From NCBI GenBank assembly GCA_017893485.1, contig CM030366.1, forward strand, positions 205,151,826 to 205,215,825: DNA of 64,000 nt. Direction: 5' to 3'. A program made the translations under genes and the position numbers. The notes below the pieces were generated by a model. The model had not been told where the DNA came from, searched no databases, and saw only the letters and a program-made list of their open reading frames with translations. Below, piece by piece: positions 43,579-54,184 of this stretch; positions within the stretch are counted from its first letter, which is position 1, and every line of letters begins with the position of its first letter. This DNA comes from Hemerocallis citrina (lineage: Eukaryota > Streptophyta > Magnoliopsida > Asparagales > Asphodelaceae).

Positions 43579-43961
43579 TGCTAGGGACAGAAATCTAAGC
43601 TCCATTGAATTTTGGCCATGGATGAGAAATCTAGGGTTTTCGGAGGAAGAAGATGATAATTTGGGGAAATTTCTATTAAGTTCTTTGATTGTTTTTAACT
43701 GAACAAGACACTCCTTTTATAGGAGCTTATTACATACAATGCACGGGTTGCTACAGTTTACTGACTAACCGGACTCCACTAATGCAATAACAACCCGACT
43801 CACATACAATACCCGACCCGAAACAACTCTTCAGAATCAACAGTAATTACACTTGTAAAAATATAAGCAAACTGATACTACTATAAGCTAACTGATACAT
43901 CCAAAGCTCTGCATATAGTATTCATCTCTCTTCATCTCTGTCAGGAAGTCAAGCTGTAACA
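43579..43961 (-). repeat. 5' LTR of the gene-capturing element
   Basis: About 383 bp, inverse orientation. The primer-binding site lies immediately left of it (43564-43575). The plus-strand text begins TGCTAGGGACAGAAATC and ends AAGCTGTAACA. Confidence 0.9.
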
Positions 43962-43966
43962 GTCCC

Positions 43967-46616
43967 TTCTGAAACATGTAATTCAGTCCCCATCATCATG
44001 TTGTTTGCCATTTGGTCTCTAACTTGAGATGATGATTATGAAATTAATCCCTGCATCACTTGACCATGAATTTCCCCCCTAAATCGCTGTTATTATTAAT
44101 GGTTAGGTTTTTTATTTTCTTCCCATTATACTGCTAGAGTTTAGAAGCGAAATGGATTTGAAGCAAGGTAGGGGAAGGAGGATTGAAGTGGGAAGCCTAT
44201 TAACTATCGTTAGTAGGAATAGGATTTGGATGGTAATCGCCAATGAGGTACCTATTTAGATTGACGATGATCAATTAAAGGGATCTTATAGAAAATAATG
44301 TCAATATGGAGAGTAATTTGGAAATACATGTTTCGTAAGGTACTGATACCTAAGAAACCCTTAAAATAATTGTTGGACAATTTACAAAAATAATATATGT
44401 GCATTGCTTCAGAGCTGTCAAAAATTAGAAAAGTGATATCGTAGTACCACAATGTGGATGGTGCCAACCAAATTGCATACTACAGGGGTTTGTTGTTTCT
44501 TGGTAACATTATCCTCAGGGTGCTGATATAATAAATGGCCACATGGGGAATGACTTTATACATATGAAGATTGAATTACACGCTAACATGAAAACTTTGA
44601 TGAGAAATGGTTGCACATTCTAACCATTAGAAGTGGGACAGTTCAGTTCAAGTTGTTTGATGAGGGGTGATGCAAGCCTTGACAAACAGGAGATATGTTT
44701 TGAAATTAAAAGCAAAGTGATTAGGATTATAGACTGCAGACTAGAAAATGTTAGAAGTTGGTATAAGAGATTGAGCTATGGTAATGATCTGTGGTAGTAG
44801 AGTATAAAGGTTAGCCAATAAGTATAGAATGACTAATAGCATGGTGACTATAGGTGTGCGGTAAGTTATTCAACTTGGCATCCTATATCTAGATATTGAA
44901 TGTTTTAAAGGTGAATGACAAAAGTAAATCCATCTATCCTCATAACAAAGCTACTGCATTAATGCTTTGGCAGTTTTTATGCCCTACATGCTTGATTGGT
45001 AGCTAACTTACACAAAAAGCTGTTATATACCTCCAGAATCATTACATATACATCTCATTAATGTCAAAATTTTGCTTCTGCGGATCCCTTTGAGGTTGGT
45101 ATAAGTACTTAATTTACAAACATGAATTAAATTCATATTTTACAAACATGAATTAAATTCATATTCAATACATAAAACTTTTAAAATTTTGGTTTTCCAA
45201 CCATTTTTTCACAAAAGGGTAAAGTTGGAAGAGGGAGAGATGGGTAAGGTGGGCCACAGAAAAGGGAGGTTTGGGCCTATGGGGTATGGTGGTGAAGGAA
45301 GTGGAGGGGAAGTAGGGATAATAGAAATGGAATAGTTGAGAGGCGACAGGTCTAGGTTGGGGGAATGTAGGGAGCTGTTGGAATTTGTGGGAGATGAGGG
45401 GTTTGGGGACTGTGGAAGAAAGGATGGAACGATGAAGGAGGGGATGGTGGGGGTGTGCGATAAGAGGAGGGAGGATTACGGAACCACATCTACCTGGAGT
45501 ACGGTATATGAGATTATCCCCAAGACCTCCATTTCCTTGAATGCCTCAGGAGTACAGAATTATTAGTCCCAGTACATTTTTTTTTTCTGTTGACCTGCAA
45601 TGGATGGACCCTTCCACTCAGGCATGGAAAGATAGGGCCAATTTTGGTGTAGTATTCTTCAATTGACCTGCATGCATGCCGATTTTTTTTTGATAGATTG
45701 GAAGGCTTGTCAATGTCTTCTGCTGGTAGTTGTTGCACTTCATAACATGCTCCATTTGGAAAGCTATGTTCTTTATTATTCTTACTATGGATTGCAAAAT
45801 GTTGTTCTTGAGCATGGTGGTATGTATAGGGTTGTATCCATATCCAAGGGTCTTGCATTAATCCTGGTATTTTCTGAATATTTAAAATTCAGAAGGGGAA
45901 GAGTAAAATATCTAAAAACTTGTGTTCTGCCCTGTTATGTTGAACATAATTACATAAGTTTCAGTTTTAAACTCTTAAGCATGTGCATCTGCCGCAACCC
46001 TCTTTTGAAATTGGATGATGATGTTTGGATTTGGCCATAATTTCTTTTTTAGTAGTGATTGACATGTGAAATAGATATCAGACCCTGATCAGAATGACTT
46101 GCTTTAATTAGGATATCTGCACGTGCAGTTTAGTGTATTTGTATCTTCAACTGCCAGTATGCTTTAATCCTATATATGTATATATATCTGCAATAGGTGC
46201 GGCCACGTTATAATATATCCTATCTCTTATTCATTACCATCCTATTCTATTGGACAGATTGACCTTTTACGAAGAATATTTACACACTTTTGTGGCTATC
46301 CTGTGCTTGAAAGATAACGTCAACCCTTTCTGTGAGCTTTGTGCATTTTCATAGATCATGTGTAGTAATTGATCCTTATTAGTTTGGCTTGTCATTGTGA
46401 CCATTTTTGTTTACCAAGTCAACTGCAAAACTCAAAGTGGCTACTATTGCATCTAATTGAGGCTCATCCATGTTTTGAGAAAACATTATTTTGAGAATGC
46501 ACGTTCATTGTCAGAGCATATATTTCTCCCCTTTTATGCATCCTATAATTTGGTTAGTGATACACATTAGGTTATTTCATTAATTATATGACTTTATTCC
46601 TTAGCTGTGCAGATTA
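43967..46616. other. Unassigned DNA
   Basis: No gene recognised. It includes a G-rich stretch (45220-45480) and T-rich, intron-like stretches up to 46600. Frames of 70-125 codons here have no recognisable product. A 25-bp direct repeat TTACAAACATGAATTAAATTCATAT is at about 45113 and 45140. Confidence 0.35.
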
Positions 46617-46671
46617 ATGTTAGGGAATTATTCCCTCTTTATGAGTCTCCTTCCTCAGTTCATCACCCCGG

Positions 46672-46905
46672 CTACTGTGTCTCTTTGGCAAATTTCCCGT
46701 GCAACATGGTAGTTATCAAATGATTATAAGAAACTGACAGTGAATGTATTAAGTTGAAAGATTTATCCTTTTCGCTAAGATCAACGTTAATCGCTATCAA
46801 TTCAGATATTACCTTATCAAACTCCACAATATGATATTGAAAATAGGTACCTTCCTTCATTGAGAAACGAAACAGCTTCCTCTTCCAGTACATATGATCC
46901 AACAA
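46672..46905 (-). pseudogene. Copia Gag fragment (UBN2-type)
   Basis: The 77-codon frame has Arg-Phe-Ser-Met-Lys-Glu-Gly-Thr, His-Ile-Val-Glu-Phe-Asp-Lys-Val-Ile, Glu-Lys-Asp-Lys-Ser, and Leu-Ser-Val-Ser-Tyr-Asn-His-Leu, the usual copia Gag core. It is cut off on both sides and lacks a zinc knuckle, so it is a dead piece. Confidence 0.7.
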
Positions 46906-47236
46906 TGACGAACCCAGTACTCAGATTTGAGTCTTGCCCATGGATTCGCCGCACTTTTCTCCTGAAGAATATTACACTTAAATTCGTCCACCAATTGTAG
47001 CTTGATTAAACTCAAGGTCTTCAAACAAATTCAGTCTCACTTCTCTTGCTTCATATCGGTTGACTTCTTTTTTTTAGGGCAAGGTGCAAGTTCTTCTGAA
47101 CCAATACATTGTATATGTTCACCTTCCATAGATTGAAGTTGATATTACCGTCAAATTACGTGATTTTCGTTTTTTGATTTGCCATATTCTCTAAGGAACT
47201 TAAACAAATTCATGAACCGGAAGCTTTGATACTACT

Positions 47237-47478
47237 TGTTAGGAAATTATATCTCCTAGAGGATCTTGTTGAGTTTTCGACACGATCAATACAAACCTCC
47301 AAGCAAATACGAGATCACATCAATCACACAAAGCATACAAGAATTGTCCCGAATTAAGGCGAAAGTCCCAACTGGGACAATTCTTGTGTGCTTTGTGTGA
47401 TCTAGTATTTACTTGGTGGTTTGTATTGATTGTATCGAAGACTCAACAAGATTCTCTAGAGGGAATAATTCCCTAACA
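47237..47478. repeat. Inverted pair of LTR-like sequences, ~115-bp arms
   Basis: The left arm (TGTTAGGAAATTATATCTCC ... ACAAGAATTGTCCC) and the right arm are inverted copies, with about 25 bp between. Both have TGTTAG..CTAACA ends, as if two LTR edges had joined head to head. Confidence 0.8.
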
Positions 47479-48172
47479 ATTGAGTCACCAGTTTATTATT
47501 ATTTGGTAGTTATACAAGGGGGCAATGGTTATATGTTAAACCTCAGTCCAAAATTGTGGTGACTGCTCATTAGCAGATGTAAGTGCAATCTTTGTTAGAT
47601 AAAGGTTTCAATGGTTAACCACTAGGTTTATGAGTTTGTGGAACTTGGCTATGAAGTCGAAAACCATGGTGTTGCCATTATTAGGAGAGTGACTTATATA
47701 AATTATGATCTTAATTGACAACTGATAGATGTGCTAGAGGTCATTATCAAAATGATGTCAAAATTGTCTCTCCTTAGCCTTGTACTGCATACCCGACTTC
47801 ATATGCCCGACTTTATATTGATGGGAGAAGGTATGGTGATGATGATTAGTCTATATGAAACCAAATATACAATATTATTCAATATCAGCTAATCTAGCTT
47901 TGAACTTTTATTGGTCTTTTGTTATCATTTCTTATAGAACTTCTGTGTTTACTATTTGCAACTAATCATAGATTGAGAATGGGAAAAAGGTGGCATATGA
48001 GGAAATTGGCACCTAAAAAATCCTATCCACTCATAAATGCAGTTTAAAGTGTTCAACTTGTCATAAAATATTAGAGCATGAACTATTATCAAAGTTGAAT
48101 ATGCTCCCATGTAAAGTGGTCGCAATTGTTCTATTGTTGAATAACCGTTTATTATGCAACCTCATGTAAAGG
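47479..48172. other. Unassigned spacer
   Basis: No gene or repeat recognised between the two copia remnants. Confidence 0.4.
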
Positions 48173-48385
48173 AGTTTTGAAAGGGAGAGAGATTAAAGAG
48201 ACAATGGCTTGTTTGTTTTCATTGATCTAGGTAGTATATATACAAGTTTCATGAGTACATAAAGAGGAAACTAATTACATAAAAGAAGAAAATAGAAAAA
48301 CAAACTGAATAAGAATTCTTTGAATTGTGGTAGATTCTTTCATTTTCTCTATTGACTTGTGCAACTTGATTGGATATCTTTATCA
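48173..48385 (-). repeat. 3' LTR of the copia element
   Basis: Matches 51892-52104 with scattered changes. The outer end reads AGTTTTGAAAGG here and TGTTTTGAAAGG in the other copy. Confidence 0.85.
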
Positions 48386-48569
48386 TGCCCCCGCAGGATG
48401 GACGGCGGTGAAGCAAGGCCAATCTTGGACTTGAGTGAGTCAAATTGAGGACGAGCAAGAGGTTTTGTAAGAGCGTCGGCTAGTTGATCAGCTGCAGAGA
48501 CGTGTGACACTCGTAGTAAACCATTTTAAACTTGTTCCCTGATAAAGTGATAGTCGAGAGCAACATGTT

Positions 48570-48860
48570 TCATGCGCGAGTGAAAGACTGGATTGGAACA
48601 GAGATTTGTTGCACCAACATTGTCACAATAAATAACTGGTTGTCGAGGAAGTGAGATGCCGAGTTATGTGAGAAGAGAACAAATCCAGCGAATTTTTGCA
48701 GCAGTAGAGGCCACCGATCGATACTTAGCCTCAGTGGAAGAGTGAGCCACAGTTCGTTGTTTCTTGGAGCTCCAAGAAATAGGATTGTGACCCAGATAGA
48801 CAATGCCAGATAGACTATGTATGCACTAGTAGAGGTGAAATCATCATTATGAAAAAGCAT
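48570..48860 (-). pseudogene. Copia RNase H fragment
   Basis: Asp-Asp-Phe-Thr-Ser-Thr-Ser-Ala-Tyr-Ile-Val-Tyr-Leu marks the copia RNase H. The rest of the domain is in another frame, so it is frameshifted soon after. Confidence 0.75.
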
Positions 48861-49739
48861 GAAGTGCTATCGGGGTGGTCCGACGAAGTGTGATACCATG
48901 ATCTAAGGTGCCACAGAGATACCGTAGTAAATGTTTAACCGCATTCCAGTGAGCACTGGTTGGTTGGTGCATGAACTGAGAGAGTTTGTTCATGGTATAA
49001 GCAAGGCCCGGTCGAGTGAGGGAGAGATACTGGAGGCTACCGACAATCATCCGATACTCGGTCGGATCAGATAGTGGAGGTCCGAATTGTAAAGTGAGAA
49101 CTGGACTGGTTGCGAGTGGTGTTGGAGCAGGCTTGGCCTCAGTCATGTGAGTTTTGGTAAGTAGATCAGCACTGTACTTCCGTTGACTGAGGAAAAGACC
49201 ATTGTTGTTGGAGGTGACTTCCACTCTGAGGAAGTAGGTGAGAGGACCAAGGTCTTTGAGAGAGAAGCATTGAGAAAGTTGTTATGAAAGTCTGTGCAGC
49301 TTTAACATTATTTCCAGTTATAATGATATCAACAACATAAACCAAAAGGTAAATGATGGTACCACGGTCACTGAAGATGAACAAGGATGTGTTTGCAACG
49401 GAATTGGTGAAGCCAGAATGGAGAAGAAATTGGCACAACTCATGATACCAGGCGGGGGGGGGGGGGGGGGGGGGCTTGTTTGAGATCGTAGAGTGCCTTT
49501 TGTACCTTGCATACATGATGAGGATGATCACGATCAATGAATCCCGGGGGTTGAGACATAAACACATCCTCAGTGAGAGTACCCTGAAGGAATGTATTGT
49601 TGATATCAAGTTGTCTGAGTGACAAACCCTGGTTGACCGCAAGGTTGAGAACAAGACGAACGGTGGCAGGTTTGATGACTGGATTGAAGGTTTCAGAGTA
49701 GTCAACTTCAGGGCGTTGATGGAAGCCTTTAGCAACCAA
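48847..49739 (-). pseudogene. Copia reverse transcriptase, frameshifted
   Basis: Pieces in order: Val-Ala-Lys-Gly-Phe-His-Gln and Asp-Tyr-Ser-Glu-Thr-Phe-Asn-Pro-Val (N-terminal), Leu-Arg-Gln-Leu-Asp-Ile-Asn-Asn-Thr-Phe-Leu-Gln-Gly, Ala-Leu-Tyr-Asp-Leu-Lys-Gln-Ala-Pro, a poly-Pro stretch from a C run, Trp-Tyr-His-Glu-Leu, then Leu-Val-Tyr-Val-Val-Asp where the catalytic Tyr-Val-Asp-Asp should be, and a C-terminal segment from 49224 (Gly-Leu-Phe-Leu-Ser-Gln-Arg-Lys-Tyr, Thr-Glu-Tyr-Arg). At least two frame changes and the lost Asp make it dead. Confidence 0.85.
49454..49474. repeat. Homopolymer G(21) inside the copia RT
   Basis: Twenty-one Gs on the plus strand (Cs in the coding sense) replace the normal Pro-Arg-Ala-Trp codons and shift the frame. 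The exact length may be uncertain because such runs are hard to sequence. Confidence 0.9.
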
Positions 49740-50445
49740 TTGAACTTTGTACCTGTCTATAGAGCCATTAGGTAAATATTTAGTGCGAAGGATCCACTTA
49801 CAACTAACTAAATTTTGAGTAGGTTAAGATGGAACTAGGTCCCATGTCCCATTACGTAGTAAAGCATCAAATTTTGCAGACATAGCTTGTCGCCACTTAG
49901 GATCCTTAAGGGCTTGGGTAACAGTGGTGGGTTCAAGGATTGTTTGTTGGAGTTGGGCAGTGAGGTTAAGCTTTTGAATGTGTTTCTATATGTTGTGTAT
50001 GGAGCGAGTGACTACGACACAAGGTGAGGGTGAGGGGCCGGGTAATGGAGTGGTGTCGTTTTGAGTAGGTGGAGGTGATGGATCAGTGGTATGATTGTGG
50101 TCGGTTTCTGGCGCGGGCGTACAAGTATGGGTGTCGAGATCTAGGGTAGGTGTGACATTATTTTGAGTGGGGTTTTGGGTTGTAGAAGCGAGCTTACGTG
50201 ATGGGGGAGCAGAGCTAGCATTCATGGATTGTGTGGCCACGACTGGTAAAGTCATAGAGCACCACTCAGAGATGGTGGATGGGGTGGTGCGAGGATGAGA
50301 CGTATGAGAAGTGGCAAAATTGACTCAACAAAATGGACATGACGCGAAGGTCAAGACAGAGATAGACACTTTGAGTAGGAGAATAACCGACAAACACACA
50401 GGGAGAGGAACGAGACTCAAGTTTGTGGGATGTGTATGGGCAAAG

Positions 50446-50952
50446 CTAAGGATAACAGAGACATCCAAAGCTTCGAAGTTTGGAGTAGTTGGGTAATGTG
50501 CCAAAGAGTTTGAAATATGGTGAGAGGTAGTGTAATGTCGGTGTGGGGAGGCAATTGATAAGATAGACGACAGTAGAAAAGGCAAAAGGCCAATATGATA
50601 GAGGCATGGATGCATGAGTAAGGAGGGAAAGACCCGTTTCGACAATGTGACGATGATGACTTTCAGAATACCCATTGTGTTTAGGAGTGTGAGGTGAAGA
50701 AGTAAGATGTGAGACCCCATTTATTGTTAAGAATGAAGAAAGAGCTTGATATTCCCCCCCATTGTCAGAGTAGAGAGTTGTGATTGGACGTTTAAAGAAT
50801 TTCTGTACTAGGGCCTTAAAGCGCACGAAGACATCATGCGTGTCAGATTTGTGTTTGAGGGGATAAAGCCATATATATTTTTGTAAAATGGTCGACAAAA
50901 ATGATGTAGTATTTAAAGTTATCGACAAAGTAAACTGGTGATGTCCATACAT
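50446..50952 (-). pseudogene. Copia integrase
   Basis: The 168-codon frame has Tyr-Ser-Asp-Asn-Gly-Gly-Glu-Tyr (second catalytic Asp), then His-Thr-Pro-Lys-His-Asn-Gly with Glu-Ser-His-His-Arg-His-Ile-Val-Glu-Thr-Gly. The usual first catalytic Asp block upstream is disrupted around 50900-50960 by a frameshift. It continues to Arg-Ser-Phe-Gly-Cys-Leu-Cys-Tyr-Pro. Confidence 0.85.
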
Positions 50953-51046
50953 CAGTAACTATAAAACCTCAAGAGGCGAAGAAGTAGAAAGAGTAGAGGT
51001 AGAAAATGGTAAATTATGGCTTTTGTTGCATTGACACGAATTGCAA

Positions 51047-51661
51047 TTAAAATTGAAATTGGACGAACGAGAGACATTGGAATTGAAAGAAGACAATATT
51101 TTTGAAGGTTGACAAAGAACTATGGTGCCAATCGGACAAAGTGGTTTTGACACTGGGAAACACGATTAAAGGTGACTGAGTAATGGAAAGCGGCCATTCG
51201 TACACACCATCCTTAGTCCGACCCTGCAAAAGGATTGCTCTCGTGCGAAGATCCTTCACATAAAACGAAGAGGGTAAGAACTCAATTGAAGTGTTATTAG
51301 ATTTGCAAAATTGAGAAATAGAAATAAGATTTTTTTTCATGGTAGGAACACATAAGACATTAGATAGAGCGAGGAAGATGGAGTGGTAAGAGAGGTGGAA
51401 CCAGTGTGAGATATGGTAGTCCAGAGCCATTACCGATCATAATTTCATCTGTGCCATCATAAGGATTGTGGAGAGCAAGGTTGTGACATGATGTGAGGCT
51501 CCACTGTCAAGTAGCCATGTGGTATTTGGGGGAATGGTGGTTGCTACATTTGCTTGAGTGTGCCAGGGAGCCGGCGGTCGAGTTTGCGGTGGATTGCCGG
51601 GACGAGGAGGTGGTTGTATATGTGGAAATTGCTGTCGGAAAAGAGGACAATGTGAGACCAC
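51047..51661 (-). pseudogene. Copia protease and GAG-pre-integrase region
   Basis: The frame from 51661 has Trp-Leu-Leu-Asp-Ser-Gly-Ala-Ser-His-His-Val-Thr, the copia protease active site. The adjacent frame (from 51430) has Leu-Ser-Asn-Val-Leu-Cys-Val-Pro, Lys-Lys-Asn-Leu-Ile-Ser-Ile-Ser-Gln-Phe and Gly-Val-Tyr-Glu-Trp-Pro. A frameshift near 51435 separates them. Gag proper is not recognisable upstream. Confidence 0.85.
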
Positions 51662-51891
51662 ATGACCTTGAGTACTACACCATTGGCAGCGACCAAGGAA
51701 TAGACGAGCAGGAGGACGGTTGTATCGGTTGTTGGTGGGAGAACTTCTTGTGATACTTTAAGTGGATGTGGGTTCATGGGCATTGGGAAGTTGGGTATTC
51801 TCGTTGGCCATTGGAATTAGGAGATGAAAGGCTTATTGATACCATAAAGGTATATATTAAGGAGCCGACCTTTGCTCTGATACCATAAATG

Positions 51892-52104
51892 TGTTTTGAA
51901 AGGGAGAGAGATTAAAGAGACAATGACTTGTTTGTTTTCATTGATCCAGGTAGTATATATACAAGTTTCATGAGCACATAAAGAGGAAACTGATTACATA
52001 AAAGAAGGAAACAGAAAAACAAACTGAATAAAAATCTCTTGAATTATGGCAGATTCCTTCATTTTCTCTATTGACTTGCTCAACTTGATTCTATATCTTT
52101 ATCA
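51892..52104 (-). repeat. 5' LTR of the copia element
   Basis: 213 bp; followed on the minus strand, after about six bases, by the initiator tRNA-Met primer site (51885-51874). Confidence 0.85.
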
Positions 52105-52575
52105 TCATGATGAATGAGTAAAACATTTTCAAATTTACCGACTTTAAATCACTGTATGTTATATGATATGATGATCTAAATTAACGGTGTGGATCGTGAA
52201 TTTTGGTTATGGAGATTGGACTTTTGGCGCGCCATAGAGGAAGTTTCATCCTATGGCACTTGACCTCCTGTATCCTCAAATAGATTTATTCTCTCACTAG
52301 AGCTTTTTTGCTCTATATTGTTTCCTAAGAAATAGATAAGAGATTTATATCTTGATTTGTTTGTCTTAGACCTTATTTTAGACATTTGTTGTTGTGATAG
52401 AACATAATTTTTTTGGAATGCTTTGTAGACAGCTACTAAATTATTTGGTTTCTAACTGCAACTACATGTCTTGCAAATTGACAGGTATGTAACTCTTTCT
52501 CTGACTTGAGAGGGAGGTTAGGGAATACTGTGAACATAAAATCAACTTTTTTTCAAATAGATATGGTTGACTTTT
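52105..52575. other. Upstream region of the PPR gene
   Basis: AT-rich DNA between the copia LTR and the PPR start. I see no clear TATA box and no other gene. The promoter and leader should lie here, so the copia LTR is within 500 bp of the start codon. Confidence 0.4.
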
Positions 52576-54159
52576 ATGGGTATTTTCAAGATATTGAGTT
52601 TCTTTTGCTTGAGAAACACCTGCAGTTCTCAGAAAGGATCTGCCAATACTATGAGGCTAGTTAAGTATTTCAGAAGGGCATCTTTTGCTGCTCCTTTCCA
52701 GCTAATACAAAAGATCCAGCTTTCTTCTTTGTATGCTTGTCATTACCTAACAAAAACCCCAGAAGACCCTCAAAAGTGCCTCGACTTGAGAGAAGGGAGC
52801 CTCATTTCGATCTTCAAACAGTGTTCCAATATGAGAGATCTGATGCAGATCCATGCACAGATCATAAGAACTGGTTTTGACCAGCATGTATATGTGGTGG
52901 GTAGAATGATCTCCTTCTGTTGTGTCTCAGAACTAGGGTCTATGGATTACGCTGCCTCTGCGTTTGAAGAGATCCAGTGGCCAGATGAGTTCCTTTACAA
53001 TACAATGATCAGAGGATTTGGGAGGACCAACCGATTGGAGGAAGCATTTTCCATGTACAAGCGGATGCGATACAAGAGCAAACCTGTAGATAACTTCACT
53101 TTCTGTTTCATGATTAAGATATGTTGGCAGTCTACAGAAATTGATTTAGGAAAGCAGGTTCATTGTTGTATAATCAAACTGGGATTAGATTCCCATGTTT
53201 ATGTGGGAAACACTCTCATCCATATGTACAGCCTCGTTAAAGATATGGAGACTGCCTGCAAGTTGTTTGAAGAGATGGAAAATATTGATTTAGTCTCGTG
53301 GAACACTCTCATCGATGGGTATGTTAACTGTGGCCACTCCAAGGAAGCGCAGAACATGTTCCTGAGGATGCAGATCAGGGGCTTCAGACCTGATGAAGCA
53401 ACCTTAGTCGTGGTTCTCTCTGCCTGCTCAGATCTGGGTAACTTGGACTTTGGCAAGTGGGTCCATTCCACTATTAGCAGTTCCATTTTGGATAGGAGTA
53501 TATCAGTTTCCAACTCTCTGATTGATATGTATGCCAAGTGTGGAGTAATTAACACGGCAATAAAAGTTTTTGAGGGTATGAAGAAGAGGAACATTGTCTC
53601 CTGGAACTCGATGATATCAGGCCTTGCTATGCACGGACATGCAGAAGATGCATTGAGACTTTTTGAGGGAATGCTTGAACGCAGTGAACCCTACGAGCCA
53701 AATGACATTACGTTTGTTGCAGTGCTTTGTGCCTGCAGTCATGGAGGTTTGGTGGAAGAGGGGAGGAAGTATTTTGATAGCATGCAGAGAGATTATGGCA
53801 TCAATCCCACCATAAGGCACTTTGGATGCATGATAGATCTCCTCGGGAGAGCAGGACTGGTTAGAGAGGCCTATGACCTTATAAAAAACATGCCGATTGA
53901 GAGCAATGCTGTTGTGTGGAGGACACTATTAGGAGCCTGCCGATTACATGGAGACCTTGAACTGGGAGAACAGATAAAGAAGAGTTTAGCAGAACTGGAA
54001 CCTGATCACAGCAGTGATTATGTTCTTCTCTCACACATGTATGCGAGCAAAGATCAATGGAGTCACGTTCTTGATCTTAGAGAAGTAATGAGGGGGAGAG
54101 GTGTTCAGAAGCCACAATCTGGTAACTCTGTCATTAATATGCTTCCTAATGTTACATAG
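52576..54159 (+). CDS. PLS-class pentatricopeptide repeat protein, E subgroup
   Basis: ATG 52576 opens 527 codons without introns, ending at TAG 54157. The N-terminus is Arg/Ser/Phe-rich with few acidic residues (two possible starts, the second at Met-Arg-Leu-Val-Lys), as in mitochondrial or plastid transit peptides. From about residue 70 there are some eleven PPR motifs in P-L-S order, with marks such as Val-Ser-Trp-Asn-Thr/Ser, Asn-Ser-Leu-Ile-Asp-Met-Tyr-Ala-Lys-Cys-Gly and Ala-Cys-Ser-His-Gly-Gly-Leu-Val-Glu-Glu-Gly. Then come E1 and E2 motifs (Val-Trp-Arg-Thr-Leu-Leu-Gly-Ala-Cys; Tyr-Val-Leu-Leu-Ser-His-Met-Tyr-Ala). There is no DYW deaminase domain. Such proteins bind organelle RNA and often recruit a DYW partner for C-to-U editing; the target is unknown. 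It looks intact: length and motif spacing are normal. Confidence 0.93.
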   Translation: MGIFKILSFFCLRNTCSSQKGSANTMRLVKYFRRASFAAPFQLIQKIQLSSLYACHYLTKTPEDPQKCLDLREGSLISIFKQCSNMRDLMQIHAQIIRTGFDQHVYVVGRMISFCCVSELGSMDYAASAFEEIQWPDEFLYNTMIRGFGRTNRLEEAFSMYKRMRYKSKPVDNFTFCFMIKICWQSTEIDLGKQVHCCIIKLGLDSHVYVGNTLIHMYSLVKDMETACKLFEEMENIDLVSWNTLIDGYVNCGHSKEAQNMFLRMQIRGFRPDEATLVVVLSACSDLGNLDFGKWVHSTISSSILDRSISVSNSLIDMYAKCGVINTAIKVFEGMKKRNIVSWNSMISGLAMHGHAEDALRLFEGMLERSEPYEPNDITFVAVLCACSHGGLVEEGRKYFDSMQRDYGINPTIRHFGCMIDLLGRAGLVREAYDLIKNMPIESNAVVWRTLLGACRLHGDLELGEQIKKSLAELEPDHSSDYVLLSHMYASKDQWSHVLDLREVMRGRGVQKPQSGNSVINMLPNVT

Positions 54160-54184
54160 TAGGAGCTGTTGTTTCTCCTCCCGG

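Larger units (their letters stand above)
40569..43961 (-). mobile_element. LTR retrotransposon carrying several captured host gene fragments
   Basis: LTRs are 40569-40964 (3') and 43579-43961 (5'), TGTTAGG/TGCTAGG...GTAACA, flanked by GTCCC (40564-40568, 43962-43966). On the minus strand the primer-binding site TGGTATGAGAGC (43575-43564) follows the 5' LTR by three bases, and the polypurine tract CTGAGGGGGATGGAGT (40980-40965) precedes the 3' LTR. So the element is complete in structure at 3.4 kb. It has no protease, RT or integrase. The interior is a chain of host-like pieces all in sense: ZZ finger (SWI3D-like), NUP96, BAH domain, an unidentified helical piece, RAD51, and a further unidentified piece. 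Pieces read through without visible introns, suggesting capture through RNA. It must rely on another element's enzymes. Confidence 0.9.
46617..47478 (-). mobile_element. Decayed Ty1/copia element remnant (minus strand)
   Basis: Both edges carry TGTTAGGGAATTATTCCCTC-like LTR ends (46617 and, inverted, 47478). AGTATCAAAGC just left of 47237, read on the minus strand after CTAACA, resembles a primer-binding site for initiator tRNA-Met. A gag fragment is at 46672-46905. The rest of the polyprotein is gone. Confidence 0.55.
48173..52104 (-). mobile_element. Ty1/copia retrotransposon, degenerate (minus strand)
   Basis: LTRs of 213 bp lie at 48173-48385 (3') and 51892-52104 (5'). On the minus strand the primer site TGGTATCAGAGC is at 51885-51874 and the polypurine-like CTGCGGGGGCA at 48396-48386. 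Domain order protease, GAG-pre-integrase, integrase, RT, RNase H is that of copia. Many frameshifts, a G/C homopolymer inside the RT, and a changed RT catalytic motif show that it is inactive. No target duplication is left. Confidence 0.9.

Noticed and set aside
45336..45566. 76-codon ORF in G-rich DNA
   Set aside because: Composition-driven frame; no domain or splice context.
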